Source: an uncultured Clostridia bacterium (GTDB taxonomy: Bacteria > Bacillota > Clostridia > Peptostreptococcales > Anaerovoracaceae). From it: DNA of 23,932 bases. The first letter of the stretch is position 1. Each line of letters opens with the position of its first letter. The stretch is from assembly GCA_934256595.1 (NCBI GenBank), contig CAKQOW010000036.1, forward strand, positions 1 to 23,932. The letters run 5' to 3'. Position numbers and translations under genes: made by a program. This document shows positions 15,154-22,569 of the stretch, piece after piece. The notes beneath the pieces were generated by a model. That model was not told where the DNA came from and searched no databases. It saw only the letters and a list, made by a program, of their open reading frames with translations.

Positions 15154-16035
15154 ATGCTATCTATTTGTGACTTAATCAATAGGGAATCTTTGCCTAAAGC
15201 GCAGGAAATATCTTTAGAGCTCATAATGGATTTTTACGAGCTTTATTTGTGTAAACGAATATATATCTTTACACTTGAAGATGATACAGAAGTAAAAATT
15301 ATATTTACAGATGGCAGAGAAGTCTTTCATCTGTTAGGCGTAAACCACATTTACGGCAACACTCCAATGACAGGGACACGATTTGTAAAAGGTGTGCGCG
15401 ATGGAAGTATTACATTGGCTACATTGCACAAAATAAATGCAAAAGCATACAGAGATTACCTTGACAGGATATGTAGTATTGCTTGTGTCGATGCGGTTTT
15501 AAAAAAGTCTGAATACTTGTGGTTTAAGGATGGAAAAATTCAAGGGTCTGATATTAAAGTAAAATATCTGCTGCTTAAAAGTATTGAGGAAAAGAGCTTT
15601 CACTTAGGGATAGACCAGAGGAGTGAGGGAAAACCGTACTTTGCAAAGACTTTGCTTGTAACAAAAGGCAGTAATCGAAATAAATTTATCAATTTGGCAG
15701 ATTCGTGTTTTAAGGTTAAACGGTTGCAAATCAGAGACAAAGAAAGCAATGTATTGCTTGAGGATATACAAAGAGAAAAAGCACGACAGACGGCAGAAAA
15801 ACAGGTGCAAATTTTTGCAAGAAAATACCCTGAGCAAAATAAAGGAAAACTTGGTCAAGTTGAAAAAAAATTAAGAGCTGAACTGAGTCGCTACATAGAA
15901 GAAAAAAACGAAGAACTGCGTAAAACCGTTGAAAAGCAAGATCCGTACTGGACGAAAAAAATTGTAGCAGAATCTGTAAGAAAATACTTGAAGAAAGACA
16001 TAAAAGAAGATATACAAGCTTATATGAGGAAATAA
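15154..16035 (+). CDS. PBECR4-like putative ribonuclease/toxin with C-terminal coiled coil
   Basis: 293 residues from the ATG at 15154, with AGGA six bases upstream. A GTG start 33 codons earlier is rejected because it would translate through the terminator hairpin. The core (about 30-195) has the layout I associate with PBECR4 nuclease-like domains of phage and mobile elements: a YIFTLEDDTEVKIIF strand pair, then FHLLGV (58-63), and later KPYFAKTLLVTKGSN (160-174). The tail (about 205-285) is strongly charged and helical, probably coiled coil. It has no signal peptide or membrane segment. Base composition and codon use are far more AT-rich than in the flanking genes, suggesting transfer. Expected role is RNA cleavage in conflict or abortive infection, controlled by the upstream RNA. 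The domain call is from memory of the family pattern and catalytic residues are not established. Confidence 0.55.
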   Translation: MLSICDLINRESLPKAQEISLELIMDFYELYLCKRIYIFTLEDDTEVKIIFTDGREVFHLLGVNHIYGNTPMTGTRFVKGVRDGSITLATLHKINAKAYRDYLDRICSIACVDAVLKKSEYLWFKDGKIQGSDIKVKYLLLKSIEEKSFHLGIDQRSEGKPYFAKTLLVTKGSNRNKFINLADSCFKVKRLQIRDKESNVLLEDIQREKARQTAEKQVQIFARKYPEQNKGKLGQVEKKLRAELSRYIEEKNEELRKTVEKQDPYWTKKIVAESVRKYLKKDIKEDIQAYMRK

Positions 16036-16115
16036 AAAATATAGTTTTTGCGAGTACAGTGTATATATTTGAATTTATATATTGGTAATGCTGCTTTTGC
16101 AGTAAAGTAAAGTAG

Positions 16116-16143
16116 AAAAGGGGCGTGATGTAAGCCCCTTTTT
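16116..16143. terminator. Bidirectional intrinsic terminator
   Basis: AAAAGGGGC (16116-16124) pairs perfectly with GCCCCTTTT (16134-16142) around a 9-nt loop, with T5 on plus and A/T symmetry on minus. It serves the nuclease-like gene and the convergent TRIC-family gene. Confidence 0.85.
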
Positions 16144-16153
16144 GCAGTTAAAA

Positions 16154-16768
16154 TCAGGAAAGCTTCGGCAGGCTCCATTCAAAGTGAGAGGCCAGCAGGC
16201 GCACAGCGATTATGAAACCTGTTGACGCAAGCATAGATATATATCTGCCTGCAAAGGCTCTGAGTATGCAAAACAGCACTGCGCCTGCAATGGAAGCAGT
16301 TGCATATATGTGCTTTACAAATATGTCGGGAGTGTTTCCTGCCATTACATCTTTGATAAGACCTCCGCCGACGCCTGTTACAACACCGACAAATACCGGA
16401 AGAAACAGCCCCGCATCTGCGGTTGTTTCAAAAGCTCTCATAGCGCCCGATACTGTAAATATGCCAAGGCCTATAGAGTCTGTAACCAGCATAAGTATAC
16501 TGCTTCTCGAAACGAAATTCCTTACATTCGGTATAAATATTATGAAGCAGGCGGCTATGGCTGTTATGGCATAGATGGGATTTTGAAACATTGCAGGCGG
16601 AGTAGCCCCCAGAATTATATCCCTTATGACACCGCCGCCTACAGCTACGGTAAGTCCCAGTATACACACTCCGAAAATATCCATGTTTTTTCTGATGCCG
16701 GTCAGAGCACCCGATACCGCAAATGCGGCAGCTCCTGTAAGCTCAAGAATAAGAATGAAAATGTCCAT
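16154..16768 (-). CDS. TRIC/UPF0126-family membrane protein under glycine riboswitch control
   Basis: 204 residues with about seven hydrophobic segments and the duplicated TRIC/UPF0126 signature: VAVGGGVIRDIILGATPP (about 41-58) and VTGVGGGLIKDVMAGNTPD (about 130-148), each a bent helix with the GGGxxRD/KD motif. Bacterial members form trimeric channels in the inner membrane; reported cargo is monovalent cations, and the physiological substrate in bacteria is not settled. The ATG at 16766-16768 has AGGAG 11 bases upstream. The tandem glycine aptamer and terminator directly upstream imply glycine-dependent expression, and so a role in glycine or related amino-acid movement. That is inference from context. 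Confidence 0.88.
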   Translation of the reverse strand: MDIFILILELTGAAAFAVSGALTGIRKNMDIFGVCILGLTVAVGGGVIRDIILGATPPAMFQNPIYAITAIAACFIIFIPNVRNFVSRSSILMLVTDSIGLGIFTVSGAMRAFETTADAGLFLPVFVGVVTGVGGGLIKDVMAGNTPDIFVKHIYATASIAGAVLFCILRAFAGRYISMLASTGFIIAVRLLASHFEWSLPKLS

Positions 16769-16794
16769 AAAAATATTATCTCCTTTCGGGCATT

Positions 16795-16829
16795 AAAAAA
16801 CAGAGAGGATTAAGGTTTAATCTTCTCTG
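16795..16829 (-). terminator. Expression-platform terminator of the glycine riboswitch
   Basis: A 13-bp stem with one mismatch (16801-16813 with 16817-16829), a 3-nt loop and T6 (16795-16800 on the plus map) follow the second aptamer. The 5' arm adjoins the aptamer 2 closing region, so glycine binding could prevent or permit termination; an ON switch is usual for this class. Confidence 0.8.
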
Positions 16830-16950
16830 TCTGTTTACCTGAAAGAGTTACTTCGTCGGTGACTGCGCTTTCCAGAGCCGGTCGGAATACGGTCCTTTTG
16901 CCTGAGAGTATTACCCCTTCGGCGGCTTTAAAAGCTCTCTCCCGAATTCG
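16830..16950 (-). ncRNA. Tandem glycine riboswitch (gcvT element)
   Basis: On the minus strand two consecutive glycine aptamers are recognisable. The first (about 16950-16877) has GGGAGAG, GCCGAAGGGGTAA and CTCTCAGGCAAAAGGAC. The second (about 16876-16830) has TCTGGAAAGC, CACCGACGAAG and CTCTTTCAGGTAAACAG. These are the conserved core sequences of the glycine riboswitch. It is followed by an intrinsic terminator and then the TRIC-family gene. The cooperative two-aptamer form is complete. Confidence 0.93.
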
Positions 16951-16964
16951 TCATTCCTGAAGCT

Positions 16965-16993
16965 ATTTTATCACCTGTTTTAAAAACAGGCAA
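16965..16993 (-). promoter_or_regulatory. Promoter of the glycine riboswitch-TRIC unit
   Basis: Minus strand TTGCCT (16988-16993), 17-bp spacer, TAAAAT (16965-16970), immediately after the threonine aldolase stop. The spacer is occupied by the inverted repeat CCTGTTTT/AAAACAGG, which has no T-tract and could be an operator or a weak terminator. Confidence 0.6.
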
Positions 16994-16998
16994 GCCCT

Positions 16999-18027
16999 TT
17001 ATTTGACAAGCTTGTTTATGGCTTTAATCAGTGCGTCAACCTCTGCGTCTGCAGTGGCCCACGAGGTTACAAACCTTACAGCAGCCTTGGTATCGTCAAT
17101 GGGCTCCCACATTTCAAAGGCAAATTCCTTTTCAAGCTCTTTAATCATATCGGTATTAAGCACAGGAAATATCTGATTTGTAGGGGACTCGATAAAAAGC
17201 GGGATACCCGCAGCCTTTAATCCCTCGGACAGTCTCTGAGCAGTTCTGTTGGCTTTTTCGGCCAGCCTGAAATACAGATTGTCTTTGAACAGAGCGCTGA
17301 ACTGCACGCCTAAAAATCTGCCCTTTGCAAGCATGCCGCCTTTCTGCTTGATGTGATATCTGAAATCACTTTTTAGCGCGTCGTTTAATATTACAAGAGC
17401 CTCTCCGAACATCGCTCCGTTTTTGGTACCGCCTATGTAAAACGCATCAGTGAGCTGTGCGATATCCTCAAGTGTCAGATCGCAGGGCTCTGCCGTAAGA
17501 CCGCAGCCAAGTCTGGCGCCGTCCATATACAGATACAGATTATATCTGTTGCAGATTTCTCTGAGCTCCGTAAGCTGTTTTTTTGTATAGACTGTGCCAA
17601 GCTCGGTGCTTTGAGAAATATATACAAGGCGCGGCTTTACCATATGCTCATCTGTATGCGACTTTATAACTTTCTCAATTTCAGATGGTGAAACCAGACC
17701 GTCTGCTGACGGCACTGCTGTTACCTTGTGACCTGTAGCCTCTATGGCTCCTGTTTCGTGAACATTGATGTGTCCTGTGTATGCGGCGATGGCAGCCTCG
17801 TGAGGCCTTAAAAACGCTGAAATGGCTGTGAGGTTGACCTGTGTTCCTCCCACCAGCAGATGAACTGCCGCATCGCTTCTGCCTATTTCCCCTTTAATCG
17901 TGTCTATAGCCTCATCGCAGAATTTATCCTCCCCATAGCCGGGAGTGTGTACCATATTGATATCAGCCATGGCCCTGAAAACCTCAGGGCAGGCTCCCAG
18001 TGTGTAATCAGATTTAAAATATATCAT
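16999..18027 (-). CDS. ltaE: Low-specificity L-threonine aldolase
   Basis: 342 residues, the normal length for the beta-eliminating lyase/threonine aldolase family. It would split L-threonine or allo-threonine into glycine and acetaldehyde with PLP in the cytoplasm. Seen in the sequence: N-terminal YFKSDYTLGACPEVF, active-site YGEDKF region (31-36), HINVHETGAIE (86-96), LYMDGARLG (166-174) with the PLP-contacting Asp-Gly-Ala-Arg, and FYIGGTKNGAMFGEA with the Schiff-base Lys202. AAGGAG lies before the ATG at 18025-18027. The next gene downstream is glycine-regulated, so product and sensor are adjacent. The related HVMHE-type aminotransferases are less likely. Confidence 0.9.
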   Translation of the reverse strand: MIYFKSDYTLGACPEVFRAMADINMVHTPGYGEDKFCDEAIDTIKGEIGRSDAAVHLLVGGTQVNLTAISAFLRPHEAAIAAYTGHINVHETGAIEATGHKVTAVPSADGLVSPSEIEKVIKSHTDEHMVKPRLVYISQSTELGTVYTKKQLTELREICNRYNLYLYMDGARLGCGLTAEPCDLTLEDIAQLTDAFYIGGTKNGAMFGEALVILNDALKSDFRYHIKQKGGMLAKGRFLGVQFSALFKDNLYFRLAEKANRTAQRLSEGLKAAGIPLFIESPTNQIFPVLNTDMIKELEKEFAFEMWEPIDDTKAAVRFVTSWATADAEVDALIKAINKLVK

Positions 18028-18057
18028 AAAAAACTCCTTTTGTTTAATCTGCCTCTA

Positions 18058-18085
18058 ATTATATCATATGAGAATATTGTTTCAA
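18058..18085 (-). promoter_or_regulatory. Promoter of the threonine aldolase gene
   Basis: Minus strand TTGAAA (18080-18085), 16-bp spacer and perfect TATAAT (18058-18063), about 30 bp before the start codon. Confidence 0.7.
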
Positions 18086-18090
18086 ATTCC

Positions 18091-18119
18091 TTTATTTCTG
18101 CCCGTAAAAAATGTATAAT
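18091..18119 (+). promoter_or_regulatory. Probable promoter of mtnA
   Basis: A perfect TATAAT at 18114-18119, 40 bp before the mtnA ATG. The -35 region 17 bp upstream is only TTTATT, so this is a weak or activated promoter, divergent from the aldolase promoter. Confidence 0.45.
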
Positions 18120-18159
18120 TGAACAGTAATCTTTAAATCTGTTACGAAAAGAGGGCAAT

Positions 18160-19188
18160 ATGAATTTCTATACTGTTGATTATATAGACGATAAGCTTAT
18201 GATTTTAGACCAGACAAGGCTTCCGGGGCAGGAAATATACATCGGGCTTGAAACTAAAGAGGACGTCTGGGACGCTATATACAGACTCAAGGTGAGGGGC
18301 GCTCCCGCTATAGGTGTTGCTGCGGCGCTGGGGCTGTTTGTTTCTGTCAGAGATACAGAGTCTGACTTTGAGAATGTGTTTAAGCAGACAAAGGACTATC
18401 TGGCATCGTCAAGACCTACAGCTGTAAATCTGTTTTGGGCGCTTTCAAGAATGGACAGGAAATATGAAGAGGTAAAACACCTTGCCTTAGCCGAAATCAG
18501 GCAGGCGCTGCTTGACGAGGCCCTTGCCATAATGGAGGAGGATAAGGCGTTCTGCCTTGGAATGGGCGAGAACGGACTTACACTTCTTAAGCCCGGAATG
18601 GGCATACTTACCCACTGCAATGCGGGAGCGCTGGCAACAGCAGGCATAGGCACCTGCCTTGCGCCGATTTATCTGGGAAACGAAAGAGGATATAGCTTTA
18701 AGGTGTATGCAGATGAAACAAGACCTCTGCTGCAGGGAGCAAGACTGACCTCCTGGGAGCTTTCAAAATCGGGAATAGACGTAACTCTCATATGCGACAA
18801 TATGGCTTCCTCTGTTATGAAAGAGGGCAAAATAGACGCTGTTGTGGTAGGCTGCGACCGTATGGCGGCAAACGGCGATGGAGCCAACAAGATAGGCACA
18901 TCGGGAGTGGCGATACTTGCAAAGGAATACGGCATACCGTTCTATATGTATGTGCCGTCGTCTACTATAGACCTTGACACGCCGTCAGGAGCGGAGATTG
19001 TAATTGAACAGAGAGAGCCGGAGGAGATATACAGAATGTGGTATCAGACCCCTATGGCGCCTGACGGAATTAAAACATATAATCCTGCTTTCGATGTGAC
19101 AGACCACAGATACATAACGGCTGTTGTAACCGAAAAAGGCGTGGTGTATCCGCCGTTTGATGTGAACCTTAAGAAGCTGTTTGAATAA
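18160..19188 (+). CDS. mtnA: Methylthioribose-1-phosphate isomerase (or related aldose-1-phosphate isomerase)
   Basis: 342 residues of the eIF2B-alpha/MtnA family. It isomerises 5-methylthioribose-1-phosphate to methylthioribulose-1-phosphate in methionine salvage. Diagnostic segments: RGAPAIGVAAALG (46-58), ILTHCNAG with catalytic Cys153, CDNMASSVM (212-220), GCDRMAANGDGANKIGT with catalytic Asp233, and PFYMYVPSSTID near 270. The Cys-Asp spacing of 80 is the same as in B. subtilis MtnA (Cys160/Asp240). No other methionine-salvage gene lies in the window, and some anaerobe homologues act in 5-deoxyribose disposal, so the physiological substrate could be either. Translation starts at the ATG at 18160 after AGAGGGCAAT. 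Confidence 0.9.
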   Translation: MNFYTVDYIDDKLMILDQTRLPGQEIYIGLETKEDVWDAIYRLKVRGAPAIGVAAALGLFVSVRDTESDFENVFKQTKDYLASSRPTAVNLFWALSRMDRKYEEVKHLALAEIRQALLDEALAIMEEDKAFCLGMGENGLTLLKPGMGILTHCNAGALATAGIGTCLAPIYLGNERGYSFKVYADETRPLLQGARLTSWELSKSGIDVTLICDNMASSVMKEGKIDAVVVGCDRMAANGDGANKIGTSGVAILAKEYGIPFYMYVPSSTIDLDTPSGAEIVIEQREPEEIYRMWYQTPMAPDGIKTYNPAFDVTDHRYITAVVTEKGVVYPPFDVNLKKLFE

Positions 19189-19225
19189 CTGAGGGCGGCG
19201 CAACTGATGTAATTTGAAAAAATAT

Positions 19226-19254
19226 GTGAAATCAAACGAGATATTTGATATAAT
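19226..19254 (+). promoter_or_regulatory. Promoter of the scpAB operon
   Basis: GTGAAA (19226-19231), 17 bp, perfect TATAAT (19249-19254), about 40 bp before scpA. No terminator was seen between mtnA and this point, so readthrough is also possible. Confidence 0.55.
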
Positions 19255-19296
19255 TACAGGGTTGAATGTAAATACCGGTGGAATAAGAGGTAAATA

Positions 19297-20049
19297 ATGA
19301 GCTATAAAGTAAAACTGAAAACCTTTGAGGGTCCCTTCGACCTTCTTGTATATCTCATTGAAAATGCCAGAGTGGATATATATGATATAGCCATTTCCGA
19401 AATTACGGATCAGTATATGGCGTATCTTGAGGAAATGCAGAAGCTGGACGTGGCTATAGGCAGCGAATTTATGGTGCTGGCCGCAAACCTTATAGATATC
19501 AAGACAAAGATGCTTCTGCCTAGATTAAACGAGGAGGGGCAGGAGATTGCGGAGGAAGATCCGAGAAGCCAGCTTGTCGAAAAAATCCTCGAATACAAGA
19601 GATTTAAGCAGATATCGCAGATGCTATCCGAGTATGAGGAGGAGGCTTCGCATATATACGAGAAGCCAAAGGAGGATATTTCCGCCTACCTTGAGCAGCC
19701 TGACGAGTATCTGAACCTTGAAATAGGGCAGTTTGTAAATGCTTTTAACCTGTTTCTCAGCAAGAAAAAAAGAGTTGAAGAGGTCAGACGTCATTATGTC
19801 AGAATTGAAAGAGAGCGTGAAAGCACCGAAAACAGAATGGCCTTTATAAAAAATCTGTTCAGGATAAGAAATACCGGCACGGTTCCTTTCAGCGACCTTG
19901 TTGTTGACAAAGAGGATAAATACGACGTGGTTCTGGCGTTTACATCTGTGCTTGAGATGAGCAAGGCAAGGATAGTCAGAGCAGATCAGCAGAAGATGTA
20001 CGGAGAGATTATGGTTACTAAATTGGAGGAGGCATCTGATGACAAGTAA
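19297..20049 (+). CDS. scpA: Segregation and condensation protein A
   Basis: 250 residues, the kleisin subunit of the SMC-ScpAB condensin that compacts and segregates the chromosome. The N-terminal SMC-neck-binding segment starts YKVKLKTFEGPFDLLVYLIE and continues with the typical DIYDIAISEITDQYM (27-41) and EFMVLAANLIDIKTKMLLPR. The linker is acidic, and the C-terminal winged-helix region (about 165-240) would contact the SMC head. The ATG is preceded by AGAGGTAAATA. The last 11 bases overlap scpB, so the pair is translationally coupled. The smc gene is not in the window. Confidence 0.95.
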   Translation: MSYKVKLKTFEGPFDLLVYLIENARVDIYDIAISEITDQYMAYLEEMQKLDVAIGSEFMVLAANLIDIKTKMLLPRLNEEGQEIAEEDPRSQLVEKILEYKRFKQISQMLSEYEEEASHIYEKPKEDISAYLEQPDEYLNLEIGQFVNAFNLFLSKKKRVEEVRRHYVRIERERESTENRMAFIKNLFRIRNTGTVPFSDLVVDKEDKYDVVLAFTSVLEMSKARIVRADQQKMYGEIMVTKLEEASDDK

Positions 20050-20620
20050 AAAAACAATGAAATCAGCATTTGAATCTATGATGTTCGTATGGGGAGAGCC
20101 TCTTGATGTCAAGCTTGCGGCAGAGGTGTTCAATATGAACCCCAAAGACGCCTATGACTGCTTCAGGGAACTGCAGGAGGAATACGAGCAGGAGGCGAGA
20201 GGCATACGCATAAGAGAGATAAACAAAAGCTTTCAGTTTGTAACTGATATAGATAATGCAGAATACATAGAAAGACTCTGCACGCCTGTCAAGGTCAAAA
20301 GACTTTCACAGTCTGCGCTGGAGGTGCTTGCAATAATCGCCTACAAGCAGCCTGTAACCAAGGGTGAAATCGAAAGCATCAGAGGCATCAGAGGCGACAG
20401 AGTGGTAGACGGCCTTATAGCCAAGGAACTTGTAGAGGAAAAAGGCAGGTCTGACAGAATAGGCAGACCCATACTCTACGGTACAACGGATACATTCCTG
20501 AAGCACTTCGGCTTCAAATCTTTAAAGGAGCTTCCTGATATTGAGGATATAGAGGCTGCAATGGAGGGCGATGCTCCGGAGGACGAGCTTGATATGCAGC
20601 AGATATCAATAGAAATATGA
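20039..20620 (+). CDS. scpB: Segregation and condensation protein B
   Basis: 193 residues, two winged-helix domains that dimerise and bind the ScpA linker. Recognisable segments: FESMMFVWGEPLDVKLAAEVF near the N-terminus, then LSQSALEVLAIIAYKQPVTKGEIESIRG (about 94-121), the family hallmark, followed by GRPILYGTTDTFLKHFG. The C-terminus is acidic. The ATG at 20039 lies inside scpA with GGAGG eight to ten bases upstream. A terminator follows, closing the operon. Confidence 0.95.
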   Translation: MTSKKTMKSAFESMMFVWGEPLDVKLAAEVFNMNPKDAYDCFRELQEEYEQEARGIRIREINKSFQFVTDIDNAEYIERLCTPVKVKRLSQSALEVLAIIAYKQPVTKGEIESIRGIRGDRVVDGLIAKELVEEKGRSDRIGRPILYGTTDTFLKHFGFKSLKELPDIEDIEAAMEGDAPEDELDMQQISIEI

Positions 20621-20629
20621 ATATATACG

Positions 20630-20661
20630 GTCCGCATTTTGATGCGGGCTGTTCTTTTTTT
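20630..20661 (+). terminator. Intrinsic terminator of scpAB
   Basis: An 8-bp stem (20630-20637 with 20642-20649, one G-U) and 4-nt loop are followed by GTTC and seven T. Confidence 0.8.
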
Positions 20662-20685
20662 GACCCGGCGGCATAGATTGGAGAT

Positions 20686-21606
20686 ATGAAGAAGAATAAA
20701 TTTAAAAAGAATTACAGAATTGCAACTGCCGCATACGCCTTTGTGCTGGTGGTGGCGCTTATTGTTTCATCAGCCTCGGGACTTCCCGAAAACAGCAGCC
20801 TGAGCGCAGTAATGACGGGAAATATAGCGGCGCCTCAGATTTCTGCCGCGCAGGCAATGCTTACCGATGAAAACGGAAAAGTTCTATATGAAAAAAACAG
20901 CAGTCAGAAAGCATACCCTGCAAGCACCACCAAAATCCTCACCTGCATTACGGCCCTTGATATAATGGAGGAGATTAAGGCGGACATAGACCAGAGGGTT
21001 ACAGTTCCAAAGGAAGCTGAGGGAGTTGAGGGCTCCTCTGTATATCTCAAAGCGGGAGAGCGGATAACCTTTAAGGATCTGCTTTATTCGGCAATGCTCA
21101 GGTCAGGAAACGATGCGGCAACCGCCATAGCCATAATAGCAGGAGGCAGCGAAGCCGAGTTTGTAAGGCTTATGAACGAAAAAGCCTCTGAAATAGGCTG
21201 CACAGGTTCAAACTTCATAAATCCTACGGGGCTCTTTGATGAGAACCACTATACGACGGCCGCCGATATGGCTAAGATTGCAGCCTACGCCATGAAAAAC
21301 CATACTTTCAGACAGATAGCCTCGGCAGAGGAATATACAGCAAAGAGGCAGGCCTTTGCTGTAACACAAAGCGCTAGTAAGGAATATATAGAATACAGAA
21401 TGTATAATAAAAACAAGACAGTCCACGAGTACGAGGGGGCAACCGGTATAAAAATCGGATATACCAGGGCCTCCGGCAGAACACTGGCAGCATCGGCTGC
21501 AAGGGGCGAGTGTGAGGTGATTGCAGTTGTAATGGCAGCCCCGGACTGGTTTAATGATGCATACCGGCTGATGGACTACGGGTTTGGACTTCTTGGGGAG
21601 GAGTGA
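20686..21606 (+). CDS. D-alanyl-D-alanine carboxypeptidase (S11 family, DacF/PBP5-like) with atypical third motif
   Basis: 306 residues. It would remove the terminal D-Ala of peptidoglycan stem peptides outside the membrane. A basic N-terminus and hydrophobic segment (about 11-31) form a signal peptide or anchor. The active-site motifs are STTK (Ser80-Lys83) and SGN (140-142). The third motif, normally KTG or KSG, reads KIG (256-258) in GATGIKIGYTRASGRT. The protein ends shortly after the catalytic domain, with no long C-terminal membrane-anchoring domain, so it is shorter than B. subtilis DacF. GGAG precedes the ATG at a tight spacing of two to three bases, so translation may be weak. The next gene overlaps its stop by four bases. 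Confidence 0.87.
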   Translation: MKKNKFKKNYRIATAAYAFVLVVALIVSSASGLPENSSLSAVMTGNIAAPQISAAQAMLTDENGKVLYEKNSSQKAYPASTTKILTCITALDIMEEIKADIDQRVTVPKEAEGVEGSSVYLKAGERITFKDLLYSAMLRSGNDAATAIAIIAGGSEAEFVRLMNEKASEIGCTGSNFINPTGLFDENHYTTAADMAKIAAYAMKNHTFRQIASAEEYTAKRQAFAVTQSASKEYIEYRMYNKNKTVHEYEGATGIKIGYTRASGRTLAASAARGECEVIAVVMAAPDWFNDAYRLMDYGFGLLGEE

Positions 21607-22493
21607 TTGACCTGAAATATGGTTGTATAGATGCGGGCACAGAAAACTGCCCCTGCTATCTTGCAGAAACAGGCAACTGTATTTACTGCAGCAGGCTGGC
21701 GGGAAAAGACTACTGTGACTGTGACTGGAGAGGCGTGTGCGTATTTAACGAATTCCGCCAGAACGGAGAAAAAATAAGGGCGGCAAGAGAGGAATTCACA
21801 GCGAAGATAGCGGCAAGGAAACAGTATACAGAGGATTTGTATGTTCTGGCGCTTGATACGGGCGCGGGATTTGCAATAAAGGCTTCAAGACCGGGGAGCT
21901 TTATTTCGGTGAAAAAGCCAGGATACTCTGACTGGTACAGTATGCCGGTATCGGTTATAAGGTGCGATACCGAAAACGGACATATACATATCGCAATTAA
22001 GGAGATATCGGCAAAGAGCAAGGCTGTGCTTGAGGAACCGGGGCGGCTTTCTGTAAGGGGAGTGTTTAGAAACGGTATAATAGGTCTTGAAGAGGTGACA
22101 AAGGCAAAGGGGTCTGTCGCAGTTATATCCAAGGGCATAGGCTTTGCGGCGGCGGCTCATTTCATAAATTCATACCCTGACTGCAGTATATATATTGATA
22201 CGGACAAAATCTGTCAGGAGCTTGTCAGAGACTATATGCCCCAAGGCTTCAGAGGCAGACTTAAATATGTAAACCTTAACGAACAGAAACAGGAGCTGGC
22301 GCAGGAGCTTGCAGGCTATGACGGAGCCGTTATAGCGGCTTCGGAATACTTTACCGAGTATTTCAGAGGAGCCTGCGGTGAAAATATCAGGCTTGCATTT
22401 CTCAACAACTATAACATATGCTGCGGCGAGGGAATATGCGGAGCCTGCTGTGACAGCAGCGGCAACAAGATGTGCAAATGCTGCGGGAGATAA
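21603..22493 (+). CDS. PyrK-like FAD/[2Fe-2S] oxidoreductase with cysteine-rich N-terminal domain
   Basis: 296 residues, starting at a GTG that overlaps the carboxypeptidase stop (GTGA). The N-terminus has eight cysteines in about 40 residues (8, 16, 18, 26, 29, 38, 40, 46), enough for an iron-sulfur cluster or zinc site. Residues about 75-255 resemble the ferredoxin-reductase fold of dihydroorotate dehydrogenase electron-transfer subunits: a flavin-domain strand with GSFISVKKPG, then a nucleotide-binding half starting GSVAVISKGIGFAAAA. The C-terminus NICCGEGICGACC plus CKCC (273-294) corresponds to the PyrK [2Fe-2S] site with additional cysteines. No pyrD partner or ferredoxin-sulfide dehydrogenase partner is adjacent, so the electron partner is unknown. 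Confidence 0.7.
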   Translation: MIDLKYGCIDAGTENCPCYLAETGNCIYCSRLAGKDYCDCDWRGVCVFNEFRQNGEKIRAAREEFTAKIAARKQYTEDLYVLALDTGAGFAIKASRPGSFISVKKPGYSDWYSMPVSVIRCDTENGHIHIAIKEISAKSKAVLEEPGRLSVRGVFRNGIIGLEEVTKAKGSVAVISKGIGFAAAAHFINSYPDCSIYIDTDKICQELVRDYMPQGFRGRLKYVNLNEQKQELAQELAGYDGAVIAASEYFTEYFRGACGENIRLAFLNNYNICCGEGICGACCDSSGNKMCKCCGR

Positions 22494-22523
22494 AAAGGAG
22501 TTTCAAAGAAATAATTAGAAAAG

Positions 22524-22561
22524 GAACTCCTCGGCAGAATATACTGCGGAGGAGTTCTTTG
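22524..22561. terminator. Bidirectional terminator between convergent genes
   Basis: GAACTCCTC (22524-22532) pairs with GAGGAGTTC (22549-22557), and GCAG/CTGC continues inside after one G-G mismatch, around a 6-nt loop. Short T-runs lie on both sides. Confidence 0.75.
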
Positions 22562-22569
22562 CAAGAGAA

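Noticed and set aside
16971..16990. Inverted repeat CCTGTTTT/AAAACAGG as the threonine aldolase terminator
   Set aside because: No T-tract follows on the minus strand and it lies inside a good promoter for the riboswitch unit. An operator or weak terminator is equally likely.
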